Assembly (NCBI GenBank): GCA_036346395.1
Contig: CM070615.1
Span: 24,175,282-24,239,281 of the forward strand
DNA from: Hsuehochloa calcarea
Lineage: Eukaryota; Streptophyta; Magnoliopsida; Poales; Poaceae
DNA: 64,000 bases
Direction: 5' to 3'
Shown here: one piece after another, positions 22,430 to 35,200 of the stretch
How the letters are laid out: every line of letters begins with the position of its first letter
Numbering within the stretch: position 1 is the first letter of the stretch
Made by a program: the position numbers and the translations under genes
The notes under the pieces: generated by a model
Told to the model about the DNA's origin: nothing
Seen by the model: the letters and a program-made list of their open reading frames with translations, nothing else
The model's database searches: none

Positions 22430-22930
22430 CTGTGATCTCTTGCTTGCATGGCATCCTGGTTTATGTGGTAGAATTTTTGAATTGTCAGCTAGTGTAGCCT
22501 ACCCGTATCCCTTCACGAGGATACCACGGGCGCTGTCCGGGACAGGTATGCCAAACCGATACCCTAGTCGGGCCTTCTAGTCCGCCGACGGATGGCTAGG
22601 AACAAGTTGCTCACCTTTGATCGGGAGACCAGTCAAGAACGAGACATCCTGGAGAGTGGTCGTCATCTCTCCCCACCGAAAGTGGAAGGTATGGGTCTCG
22701 GATCTCCGCGTATCGACAAGTGCCGACATCACACTGCCATTCAGGGTGAAGTAGCGTCCGACCGAGAGCAGCCTTGCAAAGGGCAACAAGCCTGTGTCTC
22801 GGAAGATTGGGACGTAGCGAGCATTGAGCTCCTAGTAGTGCTTCTCGGGCCGAAGTACGAGGGGTGGAGTGCCATCCATGTCCCATATGATCCACAGCTT
22901 GCACCGGTGATGCTCGTCGTAGAAGGGTTC
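22430..22930 (-). pseudogene. Plant mobile domain (PMD / aminotransferase-like) relic
   Basis: The minus strand encodes a fragment of the plant mobile domain, found in transposons and in MAIN-like / PP7-long-form-like proteins. Upstream residues near 22,925-22,800 include KLWIIWDMDGTPPLVLRPE and a stop within the following stretch. They continue in the same frame as LLPFARLLSVGRYF, ETHTFHFRWGEMT and FLTGLPIKGE (22577-22789). After PSAD there is another stop, then ARLGYRFGIPVPD. About 160 residues remain, with two or more in-frame stops. The left side abuts the artefact block, so the original length is unknown. Probably a captured or transposon-borne gene fragment. Confidence 0.7.
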
Positions 22931-23029
22931 TAGTAGGTATGACTTGCAAGAGAACAAAGACACAAATTATTAGTGAGTAAATTAATAATAACACTGAGTC
23001 ACTAGAAATTAACAATTACGACTAAATAT

Positions 23030-23700
23030 AGACAACAAATTAAAATACACTAGTTAACTACAACCAAATTAGTTACGACTAATTAAGTACAATCAATTAA
23101 TTAATACTTAATTAATTATGACAAGATAATTAGGACTAATTAAGTACGAGTAATTTAGTTGTGACTAAATTAATCCGAGTAGTTCAATACCACTAAATTA
23201 ATTAGAACTAATTAACTACCACTAACGAATTACAAATAAATAATCACGACTTAAAAATGATAACAAGATTATTCAGGACTAAATTCATTACAATGAATTA
23301 AATACCACTAAATTAATTATGACTAATTAATTACAACATATTGATTACAAATAAATAATTGCGACTTAATAAGACCACTAAATTAAATATGATATAAAAT
23401 GACTACTAAATTAATTACAACGGACTAATTATGACTAATTAATAAAGACATAATTAATTCTAACTAATTAATTATGACTAACTAACTAACAACGACTAAT
23501 TATGACTAATTAATTAATATCTAATTTACTATACCATGAATAATTACATAGGATTAATTTAACTATGACTAATTAAGTACGACCTAATTAATTGCAATTA
23601 TTTAACTAAAACAAATTTATTTACGAAAAAACGAACACGACTAAATTCATTAGGCCTAAATAAGCACAACTGATTAACTATGACTAATTAACCAACTACA
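23030..23700. repeat. AT-rich degenerate TAATTA repeat tract
   Basis: About 670 bp of degenerate repeats built on ACTAATTAATTA and AATTACGACTAATTA strings with irregular spacing. No coding potential on either strand. It separates the PMD relic from the region upstream of ABCE1 and could be an old expanded low-complexity repeat or matrix-attachment-like DNA; nothing more can be read from it. Confidence 0.7.
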
Positions 23701-24695
23701 TAGTTAGTAAAGAAAATACGCATGAGCAAAAAATTACCTGCTGAAATTGCCGCTAAAGACGACTCTAAACAATCCTTAATCGTCTGCGAAAAGAAAATCG
23801 ACAGAGTAACAACCGAACAAGGGAGGATGAGATTTTGCCGTCTCACTGGCGTGTCCGAATTTATGGCCGTGAAACGACGGGATTCCTCTTGCGCGTGGTT
23901 TGCATGCATGCACACCCAAGACACCGATGAACATGCGATGAGAATAAAGCGCGGTGATGGACAGCAACAAGAATAAAGGGCACGGAAATACAGGGATTTC
24001 GACATGTCCGTGGCAGAAAGCAATGGACAAGGGAGACCCGTTCGGGCCATACGGCGCGTCCTGGCGAGGGAGGGTTCCGTGGCAGGGAGCAACGGACAAG
24101 GGAGGCGCGTCCAGGCGAGTCGGCAGAGGAAGGGCCGGCAGAGGCTGTGTGGACACGTATGTCAGCGTCAGGGAGCAACGGACGACCTTGTTCATACCAG
24201 CATGGGATGGAACAGGCGATGTGGCACGAGGAGCGGCGTCCGGTCTAAGGCGCGCACCGACAAAGAGTGTCTGCGCCAAGGAGCAACCAACAAGGTGGGC
24301 ACCAACGCACCGCACGAAGCGACATGGCGAACGGAGAGCCGTCCGGGCCAGAGAGCGACGGCAGAGGAGCCAAAAGTGTTATTCCCACGCGAACGTTCGG
24401 TTTTGCTAAAAAAAACGGCAAACAGTTCTATATACGGCGAAAACTCGCTACTAACCGTCCACGTTGCGAGTGGTGACGACGGCGACGCTCAGGTCAGGTG
24501 TGCGGTGCGCGTTGTGACCGTGCGAATCGGGTTCCGCCGCGCCGCCCCGCACCTGAGCGAATCGAGGGGAAGAAGCCTCTTTAGCTATGGGTTTTGGACG
24601 GTGCGCGCTCGCCACGCTCCCGAGAGATCCCTCCACTCCCACCGCTGCGCTCTCCCCACACCTCGCCTTCCGCTCGGCGCCCGGCTTCGCCGGAG
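23701..24695 (+). promoter_or_regulatory. Upstream region and 5' leader of ABCE1
   Basis: Composition switches from AT-rich to GC-rich here. Several open frames on both strands (for example 24004-24711) look like composition effects. A loosely repeated string around GGGAGCAACGGACAAGGGAG occurs near 24,010, 24,080, 24,170 and 24,270. A TATA-like tatata is at about 24,430. The GC-rich leader immediately before the start codon (24,590-24,695) is CT-rich, as in many grass housekeeping genes. An upstream ATG at 24,587 opens a frame that is out of register with ABCE1 and overlaps its start. The transcription start is not determinable here. Confidence 0.4.
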
Positions 24696-26252
24696 ATGGC
24701 GGAGCGGCTGACGCGTATCGCGATCGTGAGCGAGGACAAGTGCAAGCCCAAGAAGTGCCGCCAGGAGTGCAAGAAGAGCTGCCCCGTCGTAAAGACCGGT
24801 TCGCGCACCTCCTCTTACTATCTCCAATCGGTTCCGGATCGGCGTTTGGTGCTGTGGGCTATGCAAATTTTGCAAAAAATTTTGGTAGATTCCTGATGCC
24901 GAAATGGACTGCTTTTGTGAATTGTGGTGAATTTTGCTTTGGAGATCCGACGTGTTGGGTGCGATCAGGCTAGGAAAGCGTTATTATTATTTTGGGGTAA
25001 TTTTAGTGTAAGATTTTAAGTTAGTTTTGCAGTTAGATTCGGCTCCTGCTAAACTTCCTTTTTAATCTTGTGGCACTTGTAATTGAATGATGCAAGTAAA
25101 GTTCGATTTGTTTGTGATGGAGAGGGTGCTGTGATTCATGTAGGCGCGCGCGCAATGGTAATATACTAGACGGAAGAGAAAGATGATAAGGAGATGTAGC
25201 TCTCAGTTCTCAACTCTAGGCATGTTGAAAAGCTACATTAGTAGAAACACACTCGAATTGTGACAGAAATTGACTAAAATACCAAAGATACGAGGCACTT
25301 TAAAAAAAAATTAAGAACACAAGTTCTACAATCTACACTGAAACGGGTTATTCAACATCAACATTTGAGAGCCTTATTGTTCTGTTACTCTCATTTTACT
25401 TTATCTTATCTATGTTCATTCTTGTGTGGTATAGCCCATTTTTTTTATTGGTGTTGTTGATATGATAACAATCCTGCTGGTTGGTCTGACAGGAAAACTT
25501 TGCATAGAAGTATCTTCTGCATCAAAAATTGCATTTATCTCTGAAGAGTTGTGTATTGGTTGTGGTATTTGTGTGAAGGTACCTTGCACTAAACACAGCT
25601 GCTCAGCTGCTCATAGATGGTGCGCCTGTCTACCTCTGTTACCTATATCTATGATCCTCAGTTTTGCTTTATCGTTGTTATTACAGAAATGCCCTTTTGA
25701 TGCCATTGAAATTATTAACCTTCCAAAAGATTTGGAAAAAGATACCACTCATCGCTATGGGCCAAATACCTTCAAGTTGCACAGGTACATTTGTCTCTTT
25801 GAAGGAGAGCTGTATTATTATTTTTTATTACATATATATCTTTCCTAGCTTTTTGTTCTAATGAAGTTATTTCTTTCAAGATTTACTGATCTAGCACTTT
25901 CAGGTTGCCAGTCCCAAGACCAGGCCAAGTTTTAGGCCTTGTTGGAACAAATGGTATTGGAAAATCGACAGCGCTTAAAGTGTTGGCTGGCAAACTAAAG
26001 CCAAACTTGGGGCGATTCAAAGTATATACGCTGACTTCCCTGTTTCCTTTTCCCTTTCTATTCGCATTGGGCTTTTCTTTTATTTCTTTCGTGGTCATAA
26101 TATCTATGCGCTCCATAATGCCCCCATGAACATTTACCCTTTTTCTTTTTGGTCAATTGCAGAATCCACCTGACTGGCAGGAAATCCTAAGATACTTTCG
26201 TGGGTCTGAACTTCAGAATTATTTTACACGTATATTGGAGGATAACCTTAAG
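24696..26252 (+). CDS. ABCE1: ABCE1 exons 1-5 (N-terminal Fe-S domain and start of NBD1)
   Basis: Exon 1 (24696-24798) begins MAERLTRIAIVSEDKCKPKK and carries the first cysteine quartet. The start was chosen because it matches the conserved N-terminus of the family. Exon 2 (25493-25578) has CIGCGIC. Exon 3 (25687-25784) starts KCPFDAIEI and supplies the eighth Cys. Exon 4 (25904-26021) has LPVPRPGQVLGLVGTNGIGK, including Walker A. Exon 5 (26163-26252) has PPDWQEILRYFRGSELQNYF. Introns 1-4 are 694, 108, 119 and 141 bp, with GT donors and AG acceptors. Phases across every junction restore conserved residues, for example Gly35 split 1/2 over intron 1 and Arg96 split 2/1 over intron 3. Confidence 0.95.
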
Positions 26253-29200
26253 GTACTGTCTTGCAATGAACTCTTCCCGTACTCATTTCTTGTAGACTGT
26301 TACCCTGTCATGGTAGTCATGACGTCACCTAGAGAATTTTTTTTTTGAAATAATATTATTTTTTAAAAAATTACAAAAATAAAATAGTCTTTTTTTTAAG
26401 AAAACTAGGCTATTGTTGCCGTTCCAAATGACGACAGTATCCTAGGCAGTGCTGACAGGAGCTTCAACACTCTCTGTCGTCATTTGAAATGGCGACAGAG
26501 ACCTATCGCCACGGCAAGAGGACCCTGTTACCATTTCAACTAGAGATAGGGATGATAAAATTTTTAATATTAAAATTTTAGAAAACCGTCATTCCAAATG
26601 GCGACAGGGATTTACCCTATAAAGAACCCAAAATTCTTGCATAACTCACTTTTAATCAGAAAAAAGAGAAAGAGAGGAGGGAAGAGGAGTAGAGGGGAGG
26701 AGAGAAGCTAGTGAAGCTGATGCGACAATGGGTGTCCTGATCTTTCGGTGAGAAAGACAACTCGATTTTGGTGTAGATGACTCTCACGATTCGGCTACCA
26801 ATCGCACATGACTAATATGCTTGGCAATCGTCGAACCAACTCCGAGATCGTTATCAACCTTGCTAGAAGCACGATTGACCTGACCACGAAGGTCTATTCC
26901 TACATGCAATCGAAGAACATGTGAGAACAAGATAATAAGCAATCTGAAATTGTAAATAAAATTGAAATATTTGATAAAGTTGGGATTCTGTAGCGGTATT
27001 ATGGTTGGTTTAATCGACACAAGCCAATGCACGAAGTTGCAATGAAACTAACTTTTAACTAAACAAAATCCAAGAAAACTAGAGGGGTGCGATCACCTTA
27101 AATAGGGGAGGGGGAGCTGCACATAGCTAACAAAATAGGAGGTGGTACTATTTATGATATTGTTCATATATGAATAGTATCATATGAACAGTATGGGTCG
27201 CCTAGGGTGGCGCCTTCCCTTGGACCCAAGCATTACATGGCCTAATCTGGCCTAAATAGGTGACATAGCACCTTCTTTTGGTGATTGTGGTGTCCACAGA
27301 AGGAATTTGAAGGTGAGGCTGAATCCGTTGGAAAGACAACGGAATAAGCTTTCCATCAAGTCCTCGTGGAGCTCAAACGGGCTCCGTATGTGAAAGGTAT
27401 GCACGTTTGAAGTCAGTGTTGTCTTCGAAAGCCGAATTGGATTCCAGAAGATGTACAACTTGATCTCTTGCTTGGCTTGTACAGAAAGTGATATGGTGCT
27501 GCATAAATATACATTTTTATCATTAGGTAGCATCATATAGTTCATATAATAAAAAGAAACCCCTAAAAATAAGCTCACCTGATAATTTAAGTGAAGTGTA
27601 CGAGCTCTTCTAATTGGAACAGTAAGTATAGCAAATATGGTTGTACTCATATGAGTCATGTCCTCATCATCCTCCCCTTCTTGAAAACAAAACCATCCTC
27701 GGCTTTTGATAAGCTGAAAATAGGGTAACAAAGAAGCCAAGGTGTATGCATGGTATATGTATATATCATCTGTTTTAACGGTTCTTCATTGTTGCACAAT
27801 TAATGTTATAAAACAACAGCGATCATAAAAGTTCATTGTATTATTAGCCCAAGAATAATCATATATGTTAATGAGCAAAACAAAATTTCTCACACTGCAA
27901 TTATTGCAACTAGTTTTGCAAATGTAAGTGAAGTATTTATGCAATTCAAATCTCTGAAGTTGTAAACCTGCAGCGGTAGCACATATGTGTAAATCTACAA
28001 TCTTTGGAATCAAACAAATTTCATCCATATAATCATATTTCAATTGAGTGTTAGCAAATTCATCTACTAAGGGTGAAAATATTTGTAAGTTCTTCCATAC
28101 TTCAACATCATTATTCAGATTGTCAATACTAGATGGTGCAATAAGAGATGAACACATGGGCATTGGATGAGCACTAAATTTTATTTTCCTCTCGTATTGA
28201 ATAAGATTCAGCAAACAATAATTGTTGTCCAAAATAGCAAGCTTCAATTCATCCATGTGATCACAAGTTATGCATATTCGATATACCAAAAATTGATTGT
28301 CTACACTATAATCTTCAATTAATCTAAATAGTAGGTGTATGTGCTAGAAAGGGAATTTAGAGATAAAATTTCAAAAACTTTCTCCATAGCACATCCCAAA
28401 CTAACGGGCTTATTAAGCATGATATAGAACAATACTTTAGTATAGGATATTCTATCAAAAACTTTCTTATGTGTAATTAATTCGACACGTGCAAAATTAC
28501 GAGAACTCAGATCAGCACATGGTTCATTCAAGTCAACACAAGGAATATCAAAATATTGCACTACAACAGGTATATACTCACAAGGTTACTCTATGTCTTG
28601 CTGTAGCACCAAATCAGTACATTTGTCATTATCGTCCTCATCGGATACTATAGGTACCTCAAACTTCTCCTTTGATGACATAAGATGTGCCAGATCATTC
28701 TTCATCTCTTCAAGTATCTCGACGGTATCTGTAGATGAAGTAGGAGCCAAAATAATGTGAGCATTTTCAGTTACCTTAGTTTGCACCTCGCTTGTGTCCG
28801 TGGGTGGTGGAGGTACAAAACGACGTTGCAATTTCTTCTTCATCTGCTCCAATGTGTACATGTAGTGGTACTCAAGATTCCATCACCAATGTTGAACATC
28901 ACCGATCAACGTCGTCCTTGCCATGCTCATCTTCTCATAAGGATCAAGGTCCTGTCTTTCAAAGTAGCTATCCAACATAGTAATACATAGGAAGTAGTCC
29001 AACGATATACGCTCAGCGGTGAGTGGCAAGATGTGTGATGGCGGTTGTTTTCCTTTGAGTTCAAATCTGCCCGTGATGTCATCGTAATCTACCAACTTCA
29101 ACCAACCTGTCATTGTTAGTAGAAAACAAGGAAACAAATCACAAGTATATGTCCCTATCAACTACTAGATTCTGGAGGCTCAACAGTTACTCACATTCAA

Positions 29201-32200
29201 ACTCATACCAAGTTCTTACCAATTCTTACCAAGCAACACATGTGGTGACCGGCAACTAGTGTCGGTGTCAACAATCTCCGAAGATTGATAAAGCGATTGT
29301 AAGTAACTGGTACCTGTGCAATGGTAGAGGTGGAGTTAGGATAAATTTCAATATGGTAGTAAGGATTAGCAACAATTAAATCGATAAATGCAAGTTGAAA
29401 AATTGCTCAAAGTACTAGTCAGTGTTGCTGATCCTAGCTTAGAAAGAGCTAACTAATCAAAGTCTACCAAGGGAAGTGTACGAACGCACACGCCAAGATC
29501 AATGTGACTTGATGTAAGCAAAGGAAATTCTTACACCAAGTACTAGAAGAGACGCTAGCTATCTACTCCAACATCTTTGTAGTGGCACAAGATTGTTCAC
29601 ACAACGTAGAGCACAAAATCAAAATAACGTGCAATGTAAATAGCCCTCTAGTTGAAGCAGTAAACAACAGCTAGTCTCAGAAGATGAAAAAGTAAAGTTT
29701 TATGTGGCTTATATATGCTTGTTTGAAATGTTTCGATGAGATCTACAACTTTGCAGTTGAGGCGATCCCCAAATTCTGAAGGGAAGACTGAAAGAAAATG
29801 CAAAAACAAAAACCAAAAACTTGCGACGCGAATTCGGGGTCGAAGATGGACGATTTTGGGGCCCTGGAGGACGACTTGTGGCTTATCTATAAAGGATGTG
29901 CCTCGTCGTTATCTTTTCAACGAGTACAAGAATGTCCAAAACGGAAACCGTATGCAAAAGTTATGCCTATTTTTACTAAAAGTGTCTCGGAAATGGAATC
30001 GTACTTGGACTCGAAACAGACTCGGGTTCAAATTTGATACTGTTATATCTTTCAAACTCTTATGCCAAACTTGCTGATTTTTTAGAAGCTTGTGGCTATA
30101 TGTAGAAGGACTCCACCAATTTTCACTGGTTTTAGCGAATTTTTGATGCGCTTTTCAATTTTTTTGGAAGGTGGACACTCTTTTTTTTCCTTTCTCTTTT
30201 TTTCTTCTCTTCTTTTTCTATTTTTTTCCCTCTTAACAATTGAAACCAACTAATTATGGTTTCTCCTTTTGATTCTTGCTCCTTTCCGAAACTTCAAAAC
30301 GGCGGCTGATATTGTAGTATGCCGCGGCAGAAAAAATATTTGCCGAGGGAGAAAAAACATTTACCGCGGCAGAGAAAACAGTTGTCACGGCAGGCAGACT
30401 TAAGCTGCACGGTAAGGAAGATCAAGCGGCGGCGGAATTTCGGCTGCCACGACAGAGTTGGCAGCGGCGTCAGCTGGGCTGGAAGGTGGCTGCCATAGCA
30501 GTGATTGACAGCAGATATTGTTACTGCGGCAAGGGATATGTTGTGTTTGCCACGGCAGCAGAAGGAAAGCGGTGGCAAGCGCTGCAGTTGGCGTGGCAGC
30601 AAGTGGAATCAGTGGCAGAGTAATATGTGTGCCGCAGCAGCGGCGGCAGGATATTTTTGGTGTCACGGTAGGAAAGCGGCAGCGGCGGCAAGATGCATGC
30701 CATGGCAGTGAGATGCAGCGGTGGTAGGCTGTTTTTGGTGTCGTGGTAAGGAGCGGCGGCGGCAAGATGTGTGCGGCAGCAGCAAGAGGTGGCAGTGGCA
30801 GACTGTTTTTGGTACCATGGCAAGGAGCGGCAGCGGCGGCAAGATGCGTGCCCCGGTAGTAAGAGGCAGCGGCGGCAGGCCGTTTTTGGATGCCGCAGCA
30901 GGGATTGGCAGAGATGGGTAGCTGCAATAGAGATTGTGTTTGCCGCGACGGCGATGGCATGAGGTTTTGTTTGCCATGAAACGATGGCAGAATGTTTTCA
31001 TTGCCGAGGCAGCAAACGACAGGAGGTGGTGGTTGCCGCGGCAGGGAGAGGCAGCAGCGGCAGAGATTGTGGTTGCCGTGGCAACAATGGCAGGGGTTTT
31101 TGGTTGCCACGAAAGCAATGACAGGCGGTTTTGGTTGCCGCGGAGATTGTTTCGCGCGAAGTCGAACACAATGATAAAGTTACGCAAAGGAATACGAGGA
31201 TCAAGATGCAAACCAGACAATGATAAACTAGACAAAAACTAGAAGTAGGAATCAGCCACTAGACACGATGATGCAACCAATGATTCAACGAACAAAAACC
31301 AAAAAGAAAAATTGCAAAGGCACAGATTGGTTTGGACGATGAACTAAACATATTTTTTCGTGGCTTTGTGAACTGTAGGAAAAAAATTCTCATCGATGAA
31401 TTGTAGCTTTGGTACCACCTAATGCGACAATGGGTGTCCCGATCTTTCTGTGAGAAGGATAACTCGATTTTGGTGGAGATGACTCTCACGATTCGGCTAC
31501 CAATCGCACACGGCCAATATGCCTAGGAATCGCTAAACCAAGTCTGAGATCGTTATCGACCTTGCTAGAAGCACGATCGACCTGACCACGAAGGTCTGTT
31601 TCTGCATGCAATCGAAGAACAACCAAGAACAAGATAATATACAATCTGAAATTGCAAATAAGATTAAAATATTTGATAAAGTTTGGATTCTGTAGCGGTA
31701 TTATGGTTGGTCTAATCGACATAAGCCAATACATGAAGTTGCAATGAAGCTAACTTTTAACTAAACAAAATCCAAGAAAACTAGAGGGGTGCGACCACCT
31801 TAAATAGGGGAGGGGGAGCTGCACATAGCTAACAAAATAGGGGGTGGTACAATTTATGATACTGTTCATATGTGAATAGTATCTCATGAACGGTATACTC
31901 CCCCTGAGTCCAAGCATTATAAGGCCCAATTTGGCTCAAATAGGTAACATGACACCTTCTTTTGGTGATTACAGTATCTATAGAAGGAATTTGAAGGTGA
32001 GGCTGGATCCGTTCGAAAGAGGACGAGATAAGCTTTCCATCAAGTCCTCGTGGAGCTTAAACGGGTCCCGTATGTGAAAGTTATGCACGTTTGAAGTCAG
32101 TGCTATCTTCGGAGGCCGAATTGGATTCCAGAAGATGTCCAACTTGATCTCTTGCTTGGCTTGTACAGAAAGTGACATGGTGCTGCATAAATATACATTT

Positions 32201-35200
32201 TCATCATTAGGTAGCATCATATAATAAAAAGGCACCCCTAAAAACGAGCTCACCTGACATCGTGAAAATCTTGTTTTTGGTACAATACGTCAGATATGTC
32301 GGATGCCACCAACCTCAAAATTTACTATAGTCAAGGGATTATTCTCGAGGGTCCCGAGGGGATTAATTTGTGTTATTTTAAATCGACGACCGTGACCCTA
32401 ACAAGTCTAGAGTAGCATACATGGAGCACTGTGATATGATGGTTGTTCCACTCATTCGATTTGGACCATACTATGTATGATATGAGATTGAGTTTCCTTA
32501 CCAAGCCAGCACCACAGGGCACATATTGGGAGTTAGTGCAGCTTAAGGGAACAAGGTCATGATAGTCATATGTACGCAGTGCGAGGGAGGAACCGTGGGA
32601 TTTGGTACTTCTAGCCCAGGCATATGTCAAGCTCACTCCTGCATCGACGGCTGAACAAGAAGGGGTGGTGATACCAAAGAAGAAGTCGGGGACTCCAGCC
32701 ATAGCGCGGCGCACACAATGACCGAAGGTCTGGGAGTTGCTGATCCTATCGATGAAGACCCTGTGGAAGGAGCTCCTTCAGTTAGGCAAGCTAGTAGGCT
32801 TGCTGATGAGGGTGGGGAGCTAGTAGCTCTAGTGCAAAGGATGAATCTTGAAGACTAGGACTACATAGCATTTGACAGAACATGAAGGATCTGACAATGA
32901 GGATGCTATGGATCAGCAGGCGGTTCCATCCGAGTGGAACATATACCAGTTCGACAACCTTGTCATTAACGAAGGCTCCCGTGTACCGTGGGAGTACGAC
33001 CAGAGCGAGGTCAGGCAAGGAGCTATGTACAAATGCAAGAAAGTAGTGCAGGAGGCGGTCAAATTCTGGGCCTTGTCGGTGTGGCGTACATTCACAGTCG
33101 TCAAGTCTAACCCAAGATGCTATGGCGTGAAATGCGATATAGATAGATGCCCTTGGCGAGTGCATGCATTTAAGCCTAAGGGGGACACCTACTGAAAATG
33201 CTTTATAGTGGCCCCGACACATGTCGTCGCTGAGTCAGTGCAGTCCCACAGGAACCTGCCATCAGGCCTCATCGCGAACCTTATGTACGATTTGGTCATA
33301 GATAATCTAGATTTTGAGCCCCCAGTCCATCGTTCGGGCGATTGAGGTAAGGTTCCAATACACAATCAGCTATGCCAAGATGTGGAAGTCAAAATAGAAA
33401 GCATTGGAATCAAGGTTTGGTACGTTCGAGGACTCCTACCATAACCTCCCTAGGCTAGTCCGAGTCATACAAGGTAGGAATCCCGGCACTCATGTCGACA
33501 TTCAAGATTCCATGCGTTCGAAGTGGGGCAATAATAAGTTATTGTAGTGAGCATTCTTCACCTTTAGTTCATACATCAATGCATTCCAGCACTGCCATCC
33601 AATCTTATGTGTGGATGACACATTCCTGACTGGAAAGTACAAAGGCCAGATACTGACTGCAATAGCGATGGATGGGAACAATCAAATTCTTCCTATAGCA
33701 TTTGCTTTCATTGAAAGCGAGAACACGAACAGTTGATTGTGGTTTCTGAGGAATTTGAGGATTTCTGTTGTACATGGATATTCTAACGTATGCGTCATAC
33801 ATGATCGGTATGCGAGAGTGCTGAGTGCAATAACTCAGCTACAAAAAGGAGAGAATGAACCACTTTCATGGGCGGATATGCAGAGCAGGTAGTGCATGAG
33901 GCACTTGGGTGCAAACTTCTACAAACAGTTTCACAACAAGAACTTGATGAACCTGTTTAAACGGATATGCAACCAGAGCTAACAACGAAAGTTTGAAGTA
34001 CTCTGGAAGATTCTGTATGAGTAGACCCAGACGCACAGAAGGGAGGTGGCGAAAAAGGCTACTACAAGCATTGACTAGGGCCCCAGAGCATTGCCACAGC
34101 TACCCACAGATGGTCCTAGTGTGACGAGGAAGACGGAGGCATAGATGAAATGCTTCTCGGATTAGATTGAGCACGAGCCTAAGGAAAAGTGGTCACTGCT
34201 ACATGACAGGGGTGGTGCTCGATTTGGTATCATGACAACCAATCTAGCCGAGGTGTACAATTGGGTCATGCGCAGTCCAAGATGTCTCCCTTTGGTTGGT
34301 ATTGTGGAGGCAATTCTTCGCGGTACCACAAATTACTTTGTTGACAGAAGCAACAATGTGTTGCTCGCCAAGCAAGAAGGGTGAGATGCACCGGCCATTC
34401 AAGATGAGCACAAGGGAGCTTCACTTCGAGATACTGTACATGGATAAATGACACCACGGGACGAACCGTGAGAGAATCACCCACGAGTGCACACTACGCC
34501 GCGCTAGTTGCGTATGCACTTACAATAAGCATCTTCTTCTACATAGGCCTTGCTCCCATGTCATGGCCACATATTCGACGGTGGTGCAACATCATAGCCA
34601 GTACCTCTCTGACTATTTCAGCAAGGAGGAGGTGATGAAAACCTGGCATGCAGAGATGTATGGTCACGGTGTGGTTGGCCATTTCACTCGTCATCCGACC
34701 CAGGAGCAACTTATCTAGGCCGCAAACATTGATAGACTGAAGGAAAAGGTTGACCGATGACAGGTACAGCGCATCACGAACGACATGGTCGAAGCAGAAG
34801 CCGGGCGTTGTACGAAGAAGTGCTCCATTTGCAGGGAGTCTGGGCACACCTTCAAGAAATGCCCAACGAGAAATCCACCAGACAAAGTAGACATCGGCAG
34901 TCCGGACGTCGCCGCGGGGACCTCATTCGACCGCCCCACTCGAGGCGGTCCACATGGCAGACGTTAAGGTTGCGACCACAGGAAAGGTTCGTCCTGTTGA
35001 AATATGTGGTGCCCAATGCTTTGTAATATCACTTTGATTTGTCAAAAAACTAGGTGTTAACGTTGTGGTGAATGGTTTGTAATGTCAGTGTGATTTGTCT
35101 GCAAAATATGTGACGACGTTGCGCTGAATGTTATGTAATGTCATTGTGATTTGTCGATAAAAGATGTTATGATGTTGTGTTGAATGTCATGTAATATCAG

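Larger units (their letters stand above)
26721..32259 (-). mobile_element. LTR retrotransposon with gag relic but no recognisable pol, nested in the MULE
   Basis: Two direct repeats, 26721-27584 (864 bp) and 31423-32259 (837 bp), read on the minus strand as TGTCAGGTGAGCTC...CATTGTCGCA, so they are LTRs with TG...CA ends; the 3' copy has TA instead of TG. Next to the 5' copy, 31406-31417 reads TGGTACCAAAGC on the minus strand, 10 of 12 bases identical to the plant initiator-Met primer-binding site TGGTATCAGAGC. The interior has a gag-like relic (28,586-29,161), unassigned minus-strand frames, and a GCGGCAG-repeat leader. No reverse transcriptase or integrase is visible. The flanks (GCTGA / TCGTG) do not form a clear duplication. 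Confidence 0.7.

Noticed and set aside
20837..22449. Many long Gly/Pro/Arg-rich open frames on both strands
   Set aside because: They arise from the homopolymer-rich block; no domain, and overlapping frames on all strands are open at once, as expected from extreme composition.
23688..24409. Overlapping frames upstream of ABCE1 as a possible separate gene
   Set aside because: Frames on both strands overlap, show no domain, and sit in GC-rich leader/promoter DNA with loose repeats.
30400..31235. Pro/Cys/His-rich minus-strand frames of 190-236 residues
   Set aside because: They are produced by the GCGGCAG-type repeat; both strands are open over the same stretch.
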